64,000 nucleotides of DNA from Igneacidithiobacillus copahuensis (GTDB taxonomy: Bacteria > Pseudomonadota > Gammaproteobacteria > Acidithiobacillales > Acidithiobacillaceae): positions 62,001-126,000 of the forward strand of contig NZ_JAAXYO010000165.1 of NCBI RefSeq assembly GCF_018854015.1, written 5' to 3'. Under the pieces are notes generated by a model that saw only the letters and a list, made by a program, of their open reading frames with translations, did not search any database and was not told where the DNA came from. This document shows, one piece after another, positions 41,555-49,391 of this stretch. Every line of letters begins with the position of its first letter. Positions within the stretch are counted from its first letter, which is position 1. A program made the position numbers and the translations under genes.

Positions 41555-42880
41555 ATGGGCGAGGCGAGCAGCAAAATTATCGTCATCGACGACGACCCGA
41601 CCGGCTCGCAGACGGTGCACTCCTGTCCCCTGCTCCTGCGCTGGGACGTGCAGACCTTGGTCGAGGGGCTGGCGGACCCATCACCGCTCTGCTTTATCCT
41701 GAGTAACAGTCGAGGGATGACGGCGGCGGAGGCGGCGCGGGTGACGCGGGAAATCGCGGGGAATCTACGTACGGTGCTGGCGCAAAGCGATGCCGAGGAT
41801 CCGCCGCCCCTTCTCGTCAGTCGTTCGGACTCTACCCTGCGCGGTCATTATCCCTTGGAAACGGATGTGCTGGCCGAGGTCCTCGGGCCTTTCGATGCCC
41901 ATTTTCTGGTACCCGCCTTTTTTGAGGGCGGCCGGATTACCCGCGATGGCACACACTACGTACGTCAGAACGGGCGGGAGATCCCCGCGCATGAGACCGA
42001 ATTTGCCCGCGATTCGGTCTTTGCCTACCAACACAGTTACCTCCCCGATTACGTCGCGGAAAAGACCCAGGGCCGGATTCCCGCCTCCAGCGTTCAGCGG
42101 ATCTCCTTGCCGGAACTGCATGCAGGTTGTCTGCCGCGCCTGCTGACTTTGCAGGCCAATGCCTGCGTGGTCGTAGATGCCGAAAAACCAGAGGATCTGG
42201 CGGCCTTCGCCCGCGACGTCAAACAGGCAGTAATGCAAGGAAAACGCTTTCTCTTTCGCAGTGCCGCCAGTCTGCTGACGGCGCTCGCTGACTTGCCCCC
42301 GCAGCCGGTTCCGCCAGAGGAAATGTACCGCTGGGTGCGCGGTAACCGTCCTGGTCTGATCCTGGTTGGCTCACACGTGCGCAAGACGACGGAACAACTG
42401 GAACGCCTCTTGGCGGAGCCGGATCTGCAAGGGATCGAGGTGGATGTCGATGTCTGTCAGGGCGCGGCGGGGGATGCGCAGCTCGCGGAAATCCGGCAAC
42501 AGGCAGAAGTCATCCACCCCAGCGGCAAGGATATTGTCCTCTACACCAGCCGCGTCGAACGCCAGTTTCCGGATCAAGATACGCGCCTTGCCTTTGGGAT
42601 GGCGGTATCCGCATTCCTGATGCGTGCCTTACAGGCCATGCCTGCAGACCTGGGATTTTTGATCAGCAAGGGTGGCATTACCTCCAATGACGTGCTGAGC
42701 CAGGGGTTGGCCTTGCGTCAGGCCCGGGTTTTGGGACAGATCCTGCCGGGTTGTTCGGTGCTGCAATGTCCTGCGCAGCATCCGCAGTTTCCCGCACTGC
42801 CCGTGGTGATTTTCCCGGGCAATGTCGGCGATGCGGATGCCCTTGCCTTGGCGCGTCGTCGCCTGCACGGAGAGTCCTGA
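41555..42880 (+). CDS. DUF1537 four-carbon acid-sugar kinase (OtnK/DtnK-like)
   Basis: About 441 residues. The N-terminal substrate domain starts IIVIDDDPTGSQTVHSCPLL and has RSDSTLRGHYPLETDVLAEV (about 85-105) and VPAFFEGGRITRDGTHYV (about 125). The C-terminal nucleotide domain has LILVGSHVRKTTEQL and FLISKGGITSNDV, the Gly-rich ATP loop. Characterised members phosphorylate D-threonate, D-erythronate or 3-oxotetronate at O4. Partner enzymes usually seen with it (PdxA2 dehydrogenase, class II aldolase OtnC) are absent here. It follows the ThDP enzyme by 15 nt (or 9 nt if a GTG at 41549 is used) and precedes glcD by 2 nt. Confidence 0.87.
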   Translation: MGEASSKIIVIDDDPTGSQTVHSCPLLLRWDVQTLVEGLADPSPLCFILSNSRGMTAAEAARVTREIAGNLRTVLAQSDAEDPPPLLVSRSDSTLRGHYPLETDVLAEVLGPFDAHFLVPAFFEGGRITRDGTHYVRQNGREIPAHETEFARDSVFAYQHSYLPDYVAEKTQGRIPASSVQRISLPELHAGCLPRLLTLQANACVVVDAEKPEDLAAFARDVKQAVMQGKRFLFRSAASLLTALADLPPQPVPPEEMYRWVRGNRPGLILVGSHVRKTTEQLERLLAEPDLQGIEVDVDVCQGAAGDAQLAEIRQQAEVIHPSGKDIVLYTSRVERQFPDQDTRLAFGMAVSAFLMRALQAMPADLGFLISKGGITSNDVLSQGLALRQARVLGQILPGCSVLQCPAQHPQFPALPVVIFPGNVGDADALALARRRLHGES

Positions 42881-42882
42881 GC

Positions 42883-44358
42883 ATGGAAGAGAGCACGCAT
42901 ACTCCGGCAGAGCAGGATTTTTTGCGGGCGCTGGCCGCGGCCCTGCCTGCCGAGCGGGTGCGCAGTGGCCGGGAATCCTTGCAACCCTACGAGTGTGACG
43001 GGCTTTCGGTATTGCGGGAACTGCCCCTGTGCGTGGTTCTGCCGCAGGATCGCGAGGAGGTACAGACGCTTCTGCGCCTGTGCCGGCAATATCAGATTCC
43101 GGTCGTTCCGCGCGGAGCCGGTACCGGGCTCTCCGGGGGTGCGCGGCCGGTGGCGGGCGCGGTGCTTTTGTCTTTGGCGCGGATGAATCGCATCCTGGAT
43201 ATCGATCTGGAAAATCGGACGGCTCGCGTCCAGCCGGGGGTGCGCAATCTGGCTATCAGCCAGGCGGTTCGACCTTTTGGCTTCTATTATGCCCCCGATC
43301 CCTCTTCGCAGATTGCCTGCAGCATTGGTGGGAATGTGGCGGAAAATTCGGGTGGCGTGCATTGTCTCAAGTATGGGCTGACGGTGCATAACGTCCTCGC
43401 CTTGGAGGTACTCACTGCCGATGGAGAAGTCCTTCATCTCGGTGGACTGACGCCGGAGGTGCCCGGCTATGATCTCCTCGCCTTGTTCATCGGTTCCGAA
43501 GGGCTACTGGGTATCGTGGTGGAAGTTACCGTACGGCTGCTGCCTGTCCCCGAAAACACCGTGGTCCTGCTGGCCGCCTTTGCCGAGCTCGGCCTTGCCG
43601 CAGATGCCGTCAGTGCTATTATCGCTGCTGGCATCATCCCTGCCGGACTGGAGATGATGGATCGCTTGGCCATCCAGGCGGCCGAGGATTTCGTGCATGC
43701 CGGCTACCCGCGCGATGCCGCTGCCATTTTGCTCTGTGAACTCGATGGGAGTGCGGAGGAATTGGTGGAACGCGTTGCTTTGGTCGAGGAGATTCTGCGC
43801 CGCCAAGGGGCGGACAGCATCCGCGTAGCTCGAGATCCGGATACCCGTGCCCTGCTCTGGAAAGGACGTAAGGCGGCTTTCCCTGCCGTGGGCCGTATGG
43901 CGCCGGATTATTACTGTATGGACGGCACCATCCCGCGCGGGCGCCTAGCTGAGGTCCTGGAGCGGATCGCCCGATGGTCGGAGGAAATCGGGCTCGCAGT
44001 AGCGAACGTCTTCCACGCCGGCGATGGCAATCTGCATCCTCTGATTCTCTACGATGCCAATGCAGCTGGGCAGATTGCTGCTGCGGAGTCTTTTGGCCAG
44101 CGGATCCTTGCCCTGTGTGTGGAGGTAGGCGGCAGCATCACCGGAGAACATGGGGTAGGGGTGGAGAAATTGGATAGCATGTGTGTACAGTTTTCCGCTG
44201 CAGAGCTGGAGACAATGCATCGGATCAAGGGAGCCTTTGATCCCGAAGGACGCCTGAATCCCGGGAAAGCCGTACCGACCCTGCATCGTTGTGCCGAGTT
44301 GGGGGCCATGCATGTGCATGGGGGCGTCCTGCCATTTCCCGAGCTGGAGCGCTTTTGA
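42883..44358 (+). CDS. glcD: Glycolate oxidase subunit GlcD
   Basis: 491 residues, FAD-binding type 4 oxidoreductase. The PP-loop RGAGTGLSGGARPVAGAVLL (about 79-98), NVAENSGGVHCLKYGLTVHN (about 150) and GSEGLLGIVVEVTVRLLPVP mark the FAD domain. NVFHAGDGNLHPLILYD and the C-terminal TGEHGVGVEKLD supply active-site His. With GlcE and GlcF it oxidises glycolate (or D-lactate) to glyoxylate and feeds electrons to quinone. GGAGAG precedes the ATG. In an autotroph glycolate would come from phosphoglycolate made by RuBisCO. Confidence 0.92.
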   Translation: MEESTHTPAEQDFLRALAAALPAERVRSGRESLQPYECDGLSVLRELPLCVVLPQDREEVQTLLRLCRQYQIPVVPRGAGTGLSGGARPVAGAVLLSLARMNRILDIDLENRTARVQPGVRNLAISQAVRPFGFYYAPDPSSQIACSIGGNVAENSGGVHCLKYGLTVHNVLALEVLTADGEVLHLGGLTPEVPGYDLLALFIGSEGLLGIVVEVTVRLLPVPENTVVLLAAFAELGLAADAVSAIIAAGIIPAGLEMMDRLAIQAAEDFVHAGYPRDAAAILLCELDGSAEELVERVALVEEILRRQGADSIRVARDPDTRALLWKGRKAAFPAVGRMAPDYYCMDGTIPRGRLAEVLERIARWSEEIGLAVANVFHAGDGNLHPLILYDANAAGQIAAAESFGQRILALCVEVGGSITGEHGVGVEKLDSMCVQFSAAELETMHRIKGAFDPEGRLNPGKAVPTLHRCAELGAMHVHGGVLPFPELERF

Positions 44359-44359
44359 G

Positions 44360-45421
44360 ATGGATATCACTGGGCGCTTGCAGGAGCAGGTCCAGGATGC
44401 CTATGCCGCCCAGCGCCCACTGCGTATTCGTGCAGGTACTACCAAGTCTTTTTATGGTCGTCCGGTAGACGCCGACGCCGAACTCGATCTGCGCGAACAT
44501 AGCGGGATTGTCGATTACCAACCGGCGGAGCTTTATGTGACGGTGCGCGCCGGAACTCGGTTGCGCGAACTGCAGGAAACCCTTGCCGGGCAGAGTCAGA
44601 CCTTGGCCTTTGAGCCGCCCTGTCATGGCGAAGACTCTACCATTGGTGGGGTTGTCGCCTGCGGCTTTTCCGGCCCGGCGCGGCCCTACGCCGGTTCCGC
44701 GCGCGACCACCTGCTGGGGGTACGAATCCTGGATGGACGCGGGCAAGACCTGCGCTTTGGCGGGCACGTCATGAAGAACGTGGCGGGCTACGATCTCTCG
44801 CGACTGATGGTGGGCGCCCAGGGTAGCCTTGGGGTATTGCTCGAACTCAGTCTCAAGGTCTTGCCCCTCCCGGCGCGGCACATGACCTTCGTGCAGGAAC
44901 GCCAAATGGCCGCGGCAATCAAAGAACTGCAGCGTTGGGAGGCCCAGCCGGTCCCCTTGAGCGCCTCTGCCTGGATGGACGGGCAACTCTATCTGCGCTT
45001 TTCTGGCGCGGAGTCCGTCCTTGCCGGTCTACGTGCGTGCGTGGACGGAGATCTTTTCCTACCTGACGAAGCCACTCGTTTCTGGGCGCAGCTACGGGAT
45101 CAACAACTTCCCTTTTTTGCTTCTGGGTCACCCCTGTGGCGTCTGGCGCTGCCAACCGGCACTCAGCCCGTACTGTCGGAATTGCCGCAAGTGTTGGAGT
45201 GGGGTGGCAGTATCCGTTGGCTGCGCGGCGATGCCAGTGCAGAAGAGATCCGCGCGCAGACGGCCAGTCGAAATGGCTATGCCATTCAGTATCGGGGCGA
45301 ATCAAACTCGCAGCCCTTTCCTCCACTGCCTGAGCCTCTGCGCACCTTGCACGGACGCGTCAAAGACGCCATGGATCCCCGGCACATTCTCAATCCCGGC
45401 CGCCTCTATACGGATTTGTGA
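44360..45421 (+). CDS. glcE: Glycolate oxidase FAD-binding subunit GlcE
   Basis: 353 residues. A shorter FAD_binding_4 protein: RAGTTKSFYGRPVDADAELD at the N-terminus, HGEDSTIGGVVACGFSGPAR (about 90) and HVMKNVAGYDLSRLMVGAQG (about 135), then the GTLG-like GSLGVLLELSLKVLPLP. It works in complex with GlcD and GlcF. Its ATG lies 1 nt after the glcD stop. Confidence 0.92.
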   Translation: MDITGRLQEQVQDAYAAQRPLRIRAGTTKSFYGRPVDADAELDLREHSGIVDYQPAELYVTVRAGTRLRELQETLAGQSQTLAFEPPCHGEDSTIGGVVACGFSGPARPYAGSARDHLLGVRILDGRGQDLRFGGHVMKNVAGYDLSRLMVGAQGSLGVLLELSLKVLPLPARHMTFVQERQMAAAIKELQRWEAQPVPLSASAWMDGQLYLRFSGAESVLAGLRACVDGDLFLPDEATRFWAQLRDQQLPFFASGSPLWRLALPTGTQPVLSELPQVLEWGGSIRWLRGDASAEEIRAQTASRNGYAIQYRGESNSQPFPPLPEPLRTLHGRVKDAMDPRHILNPGRLYTDL

Positions 45422-45429
45422 GGTGAAAA

Positions 45430-46695
45430 ATGCAATGTGAGATCGCCCCGAATTTCCACAATGACGAGGATATGGCCGAGGCCGAGGCGATTTTGCGTAG
45501 CTGCGTACATTGCGGTTTCTGCACGGCTACCTGTCCCACCTATCAGATCCTGGGCGACGAGCTCGATGGGCCGCGCGGGCGCATCTATCTCATCAAGGAG
45601 TTTCTGGCAGGGGCGCCGACGAGCAGTGAAAGCCTGACCCATCTGGATCGCTGTTTGCTCTGTCGCGCCTGCGAAACGACCTGTCCCTCCGGTGTGCGTT
45701 ACGCGCGCCTGGTGGAGATTGGCCGCCGCAATCTGGAGCCGCATCTCGGTCGACCGGCAAGCGAGCGCCTGCAACGCGCGTTGTTGCGTAGCATCATCCC
45801 ATATCCACAACGCCTGCGCCCACTCTTGCAGATCGCGCAATGTGTCAAGGTGGTGCTGCGAGAGGACTGGGCGCGGCAGATTCCGGACTGCCCAGCGCCG
45901 ACTGCCGCATCGGAACTCGAAGGTTCCAAGCAGCCTCGGGTGCTGTTGCTGGCAGGTTGCGTGCAAAGTGTCAGCACGCCGGCCACCAATCTGGCGTTGC
46001 AGAAGATTCTCGATTACCTGCAAATTCCCTGGCGGGTTCCCGCCACGGCCGGTTGCTGTGGTGCCCTTAGCCTGCATTTGAGTGCGGAAGAGGAGGCACT
46101 CGGCTTCATGCGGCGTAATATCGACGCCTGGTGGCCCTGGATAGAGCAGGGCGCGCAGGCCATTCTCGTGAGTGCCAGTGGCTGTGGGGCAATGGTCAAG
46201 GAATATGGCCAAGCGTTGCAGCATGATCCCGCCTACGCCGAAAAGGCCCGGCGCATTGCCGAATTGGCTCGTGATCCCGGCGAGTGGCTGCTCGAAGAAA
46301 AATTTGAATTTCCCAGCTTTGCTCCCAGCCAGAGGAAGGTAGCCTTTCATTCTCCCTGCTCGTTGCAGCATGCCCAGAGACTATCTGGAAAAATTGAAAT
46401 TCTGTTGCAGCGCGTTGGCTATGATCTGGTACCGGTGGCGGACGCCCACCTCTGTTGTGGTTCGGCTGGCAGTTACTCCCTGTTGCAGCCCGACCTCGCA
46501 AAGGAGTTGCGCGAGCGCAAATTGTCCTGCCTGGAGGCAAAAGCGCCCGATTGCATTGCCACCGCCAATGTGGGTTGTCAGCTGCACTTACAGCAAGAGG
46601 CAGGTGTGCCCGTGCGGCACTGGCTAGAACTGTTGGCCGACGCCTTACCCGAAACGTTGCGCGCTGGTGAGAGACAGTCGCCCACCCAAGCATAG
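45430..46695 (+). CDS. glcF: Glycolate oxidase iron-sulfur subunit GlcF
   Basis: 421 residues. Two 4Fe-4S motifs near the N-terminus (CVHCGFCTATCP, about 23-34; CLLCRACETTCPSG, about 75) pass electrons from the flavin subunits to the quinone pool. Two cysteine-rich CCG-type domains follow (TAGCCGALSLH about 210, LCCGSAGSY about 340). It completes the GlcDEF set, 8 nt after glcE. Its 3' end overlaps the convergent glycerate kinase gene by 51 nt. Confidence 0.93.
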   Translation: MQCEIAPNFHNDEDMAEAEAILRSCVHCGFCTATCPTYQILGDELDGPRGRIYLIKEFLAGAPTSSESLTHLDRCLLCRACETTCPSGVRYARLVEIGRRNLEPHLGRPASERLQRALLRSIIPYPQRLRPLLQIAQCVKVVLREDWARQIPDCPAPTAASELEGSKQPRVLLLAGCVQSVSTPATNLALQKILDYLQIPWRVPATAGCCGALSLHLSAEEEALGFMRRNIDAWWPWIEQGAQAILVSASGCGAMVKEYGQALQHDPAYAEKARRIAELARDPGEWLLEEKFEFPSFAPSQRKVAFHSPCSLQHAQRLSGKIEILLQRVGYDLVPVADAHLCCGSAGSYSLLQPDLAKELRERKLSCLEAKAPDCIATANVGCQLHLQQEAGVPVRHWLELLADALPETLRAGERQSPTQA

Positions 46696-47811
46696 CAGTG
46701 CCGCTGTATTCCGCGCTGTCTCGCGCAAGTGATCGGCTCCCTCCCGGAATAGCTCGGTCTCTTCTCCCAGGCTAGGGAGACTGGTCAGGACGACGTCGAT
46801 CCCGATCTCGCGCAAGGCGTCGGTATCGCCGGAGCGGGATCCGGCCAGGACAATCAGCGGCTTCCCCAGACGCTGGCAGCGTTTGGCGATACCGGCAATC
46901 GTCTTACCGTGGGTAGTCTGGGCATCGATGCGGCCTTCCCCGGTGAGGATCAAGTCGGCGGCGCGGATCTTTTCGTCGAGATTGATGAGATCGGCAATGC
47001 TGTCGATGCCAGGGCGCAATCGGGCACCCAGAAAGGCGAGGCAGGCGGCACCCACGCCACCGGCGGCACCGCTGCCCGGAATGTGACGGATGTCCCGGCC
47101 GATACTGTGCTCAATGCAGTGCGCGAAATTTTTCATACCGCTTTCCAGCACTTCAATCGCAATCTGGTCGGCTCCCTTTTGTGGACCGAACATCCGCGTC
47201 GCGCCGGAGTCTCCCAGCAGGGGGTTGTCGACGTCGCAGATAATCTCTACGCCGCAGTTCTGCAAACGTTCGTCGAGACGCCCAGCGTCGATGGAACGCA
47301 CCTGCGCCAGGGCGGCACCGCATGGGGACAGGACTTGCCCATCGCTATCGTAGAAGCGAATTCCCAAGGCCGCGAGCAGGCCCATGCCGCCATCATTGCT
47401 TGCGCTTCCTCCAATGCCCATCACGATTTTTTGACAACCATGATCGAGCGCGGCACGAATCATCTCGCCGGTGCCTGTGCTTGCGGTGCGCAACGGATCT
47501 CTCTCCTTGGCATCCAAAAGCAGCAGGCCGCTGGCCCGCGCCATCTCGATGATGGCGGTGTGACCACCGTCGACGATACCAATGTATGCTTGGATCTCGC
47601 GACCAAGTGGATCGTGCACTACGGTCGCGACCCGTGTTCCCGGTAGTACCTGCAAAAGCAGGTCCAGGGTACCCTCGCCGCCGTCGGCAAGAGGCAAGCG
47701 CTGATATTGCCAGTCGGGGAATACGGCAGCAAAACCCGCTTGCATGGCGCTAGCGGCCTCGCCTGCAGTCAGACTACCCTTGAAATGGTCGGGGACGATC
47801 AGCACCTGCAT
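46645..47811 (-). CDS. glxK: Glycerate kinase, GlxK/GarK type
   Basis: 388 residues. IVPDHFKGSLTAGEAASAMQ at the start, LPLADGGEGTLDLLL (about 40), GIGGSASNDGGMG (about 130) and LTGEGRIDAQTTHGKTIAGI (about 290) are the conserved blocks of type I glycerate kinases, which make 2-phosphoglycerate from D-glycerate. It closes the glycolate-glycerate cluster on the opposite strand. No glyoxylate carboligase or tartronate semialdehyde reductase gene, which usually provide the glycerate, is in the window. Confidence 0.93.
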   Translation of the reverse strand: MQVLIVPDHFKGSLTAGEAASAMQAGFAAVFPDWQYQRLPLADGGEGTLDLLLQVLPGTRVATVVHDPLGREIQAYIGIVDGGHTAIIEMARASGLLLLDAKERDPLRTASTGTGEMIRAALDHGCQKIVMGIGGSASNDGGMGLLAALGIRFYDSDGQVLSPCGAALAQVRSIDAGRLDERLQNCGVEIICDVDNPLLGDSGATRMFGPQKGADQIAIEVLESGMKNFAHCIEHSIGRDIRHIPGSGAAGGVGAACLAFLGARLRPGIDSIADLINLDEKIRAADLILTGEGRIDAQTTHGKTIAGIAKRCQRLGKPLIVLAGSRSGDTDALREIGIDVVLTSLPSLGEETELFREGADHLRETARNTAALLCLGGRLSLTSAQRFG

Positions 47812-47966
47812 GATGTTTCCGTTGATGAGGCAGACATATTACCTTGCTAGTGTAGCGCAGGTGCCCTATCGAAGAGGGGATGGTTGGTCTGCAGTGGCTA
47901 CGAATCCTTGCAAGCCGAGGCCGAATGACCCAACACGGAATGGACGGTTGTGCAGCGGAGCAGACT

Positions 47967-47995
47967 TTGACATCCGTATCAGAAAAACTTATTAT
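47967..47995 (+). promoter_or_regulatory. Near-consensus sigma-70 promoter
   Basis: TTGACA (47967-47972), a 17-bp spacer, and TATTAT (47990-47995): 11 of 12 consensus bases with ideal spacing. It points at the 76-residue gene starting at 48084 and lies in the otherwise featureless stretch 47812-48083. Confidence 0.8.
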
Positions 47996-48083
47996 CAAGG
48001 GACTAAAGTGCTTAGAGATAAGGGCGGCTCAGAATGTCATGCTACGTAGTGGAGCGTTACGCTAAAGCGGAAGGGCAGTAGGC

Positions 48084-48314
48084 GTGGCAACGGTTACAAA
48101 AATCACGCATCAGGCGCTTGAGCGGGAATCAGCCCATTCTGAGGTTGAATGCACATACGACGTCATCACAGACAAGGAAGGCCACCGTTTTCTCCAATTA
48201 GATACTTATGGTTCCAAAGGGCGCCAATTAAAGGGAAAAAAGAGCCAAAGCATTCGGCTTTCTCAGGCAGCTATTGATGAGATTAAGGCAATTATTAAAG
48301 AGCATAAATTGTGA
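48084..48314 (+). CDS. Hypothetical protein, likely integron cassette gene
   Basis: 76 residues from a GTG. Basic and soluble; a central beta-like stretch (GHRFLQLDTYGSKGRQLKGK) ends in a helix (AAIDEIKAIIKEHKL). No family is recognised. The gene is visibly more AT-rich than its neighbours. It is preceded by a strong promoter and a degenerate core site GTTACGC (48056-48062), and followed 21 nt after the stop by an attC-like site. That layout is what an integron gene cassette looks like. Confidence 0.65.
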   Translation: MATVTKITHQALERESAHSEVECTYDVITDKEGHRFLQLDTYGSKGRQLKGKKSQSIRLSQAAIDEIKAIIKEHKL

Positions 48315-48335
48315 GTCGCTGATTTCCAACCTTGT

Positions 48336-48401
48336 GCTCAACCCGGACGCCCTACATGCCGCTTCGCGGCATTCCGGTCGCCGGTTAGCTCCGGGTTAGG
48401 C
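48336..48401 (+). mobile_element. attC-like integron recombination site (66 bp)
   Basis: R'' box GCTCAAC (48336-48342) fits RYYYAAC, and R' box GTTAGGC (48395-48401) fits GTTRRRY. The flanks CCGGA and TCCGG pair, and an internal perfect 7-bp hairpin ATGCCGC-TTC-GCGGCAT resembles the variable terminal structure. The GCCGGTTAGCTCC segment before R' is typical of attC sites. L-box pairing is poor, so the site may be partly degraded. No intI lies in the window. Confidence 0.65.
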
Positions 48402-48424
48402 GTCACAACAGATACGGGAGTTCT

Positions 48425-48883
48425 ATGAAGCTAGCAGAAGCCCTTGTCATCCGTGCGGATACTCAGAAGCAGCTAGAGCAGCTTAAATACCGAATGCTTC
48501 GCAACGTGAAGGTTCAGGATGGTGAAAAGCCGGCGGAGAATCCCATCAAGCTAATTGCCGAATACGAGGCAGCAGCGGCGGAGCTGGGCCGATTGATACG
48601 GCAGATCAATATCACCAACTCGAGAGCAACAGTCCTTGGACGTACCATGACGCAAGCGCTCGCAGAGCGTGACGTGTTGAAGCAGAGACAGGCGATGTAT
48701 CGAGATCTTGCGGAAGCCGCCACCGTCACTCAGTCAGTGAGCTTTCGATCCGAGATTCGATTCAGGAGCTTCGTATCTGTCCCGGAGATTCAGAAGAAGG
48801 CTGATATGGCGGCAAAGGAACTGCGAGAACTCGACGCACGAATCCAGGAGGCAAATTGGCGGATTGATCTCTTAGATTACTGA
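48425..48883 (+). CDS. DIP1984-family protein
   Basis: 152 residues, almost wholly helical with heptad-like spacing (a coiled coil). MKLAEALVIRADTQKQLEQL, NPIKLIAEYEAAAAELGRLI, INITNS and RDVLKQRQAMYRDLAEAA match the DIP1984 family, of unknown function, which is often found in mobile or defence-linked regions. The start lies 23 nt after the attC R' box, the usual place for a cassette ORF, but I find no second attC behind it. Confidence 0.8.
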   Translation: MKLAEALVIRADTQKQLEQLKYRMLRNVKVQDGEKPAENPIKLIAEYEAAAAELGRLIRQINITNSRATVLGRTMTQALAERDVLKQRQAMYRDLAEAATVTQSVSFRSEIRFRSFVSVPEIQKKADMAAKELRELDARIQEANWRIDLLDY

Positions 48884-49275
48884 GATGCTGGTAGCCAGTA
48901 TTGGAGGGCGAGCGCTACCCCACCGGCGGGGAAATGCCGGAAGGGTTGGCGCTGGGGCGGCGCCGCGCGGGTTCGACTCTCGCAAAAGTTACAGAGATGC
49001 CCAGGAAGCTCACATTAGCACGGTGTACTATCAACGTTCACGACCGAGTGCTGACTTCAAGACTGGTGAGGGCGGGTAAGGGGAATCGGCGCGGCTCCGT
49101 CGCGCTGTGCGTCTCACCTCAGATGGCTACGTCGATGATGTCTATCCATCCATTCAAGGCCGGCGGCCTCGAAGCCGCTTAATTCAAACCTGAATAAATC
49201 CCAAAGTTGGGGTTGAATGATCTCCCAGTTCTTGCTTTCTCTTGGCCTTTGCCGCTATTCTCAAGGCTTAGAGAA
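48884..49275. other. Non-coding stretch between DIP1984 gene and TPP riboswitch
   Basis: No convincing gene. The first 100 bases are very GC-rich with several short inverted repeats, and GCGGG-TTCGACT-CTCGC (48967-48983) resembles an isolated tRNA T-arm. An imperfect inverted repeat ATTCAAACC / GGGTTGAAT lies at 49182-49218. Two overlapping reading frames here lack ribosome sites and family resemblance. Confidence 0.5.
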
Positions 49276-49349
49276 CGCTAGGGGCGTCCCGACTGGGGCT
49301 GAGAAGTACCCTTGGAACCTGATCCGGTTCAGACCGGCGTAGGGAAGCG
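49276..49349 (+). ncRNA. TPP riboswitch (THI element) aptamer
   Basis: The core elements are present in order: CGCT of P1, ACTGGGGCTGAGA (the conserved CUGAGA pyrimidine-sensor motif), CCCTTGGAACCTGATC with the ACCTGATC element, GGTTCAGACCGG and GTAGGGAAGCG closing P1. It lies 42 nt upstream of thiC, the classic location, and senses thiamine pyrophosphate. Confidence 0.95.
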
Positions 49350-49358
49350 GCCAATTCC

Positions 49359-49391
49359 TGGCGTTCGCGGATTGCAAAAGGAGCAACGCCA
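49359..49391 (+). promoter_or_regulatory. Riboswitch expression platform: hairpin enclosing the thiC ribosome site
   Basis: TGGCGTT (49359-49365) pairs perfectly with AACGCCA (49385-49391). The AAAGGAG Shine-Dalgarno sequence is held in the loop, and the A of the start codon is in the stem. No T run follows, so I infer control of translation initiation rather than termination. Confidence 0.75.

Noticed and set aside
48967..48983. tRNA T-arm-like hairpin GCGGG-TTCGACT-CTCGC
   Set aside because: I could not build an acceptor stem, D-arm or anticodon arm around it, and no CCA follows.
48885..49182. Two small plus-strand frames after the DIP1984 gene
   Set aside because: No ribosome site, odd composition and mutual overlap; more likely non-coding sequence.
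49182..49218. Inverted repeat ATTCAAACC / GGGTTGAAT as a second attC
   Set aside because: The left half lacks an RYYYAAC core and there is no inner hairpin, so the attC pattern fails.
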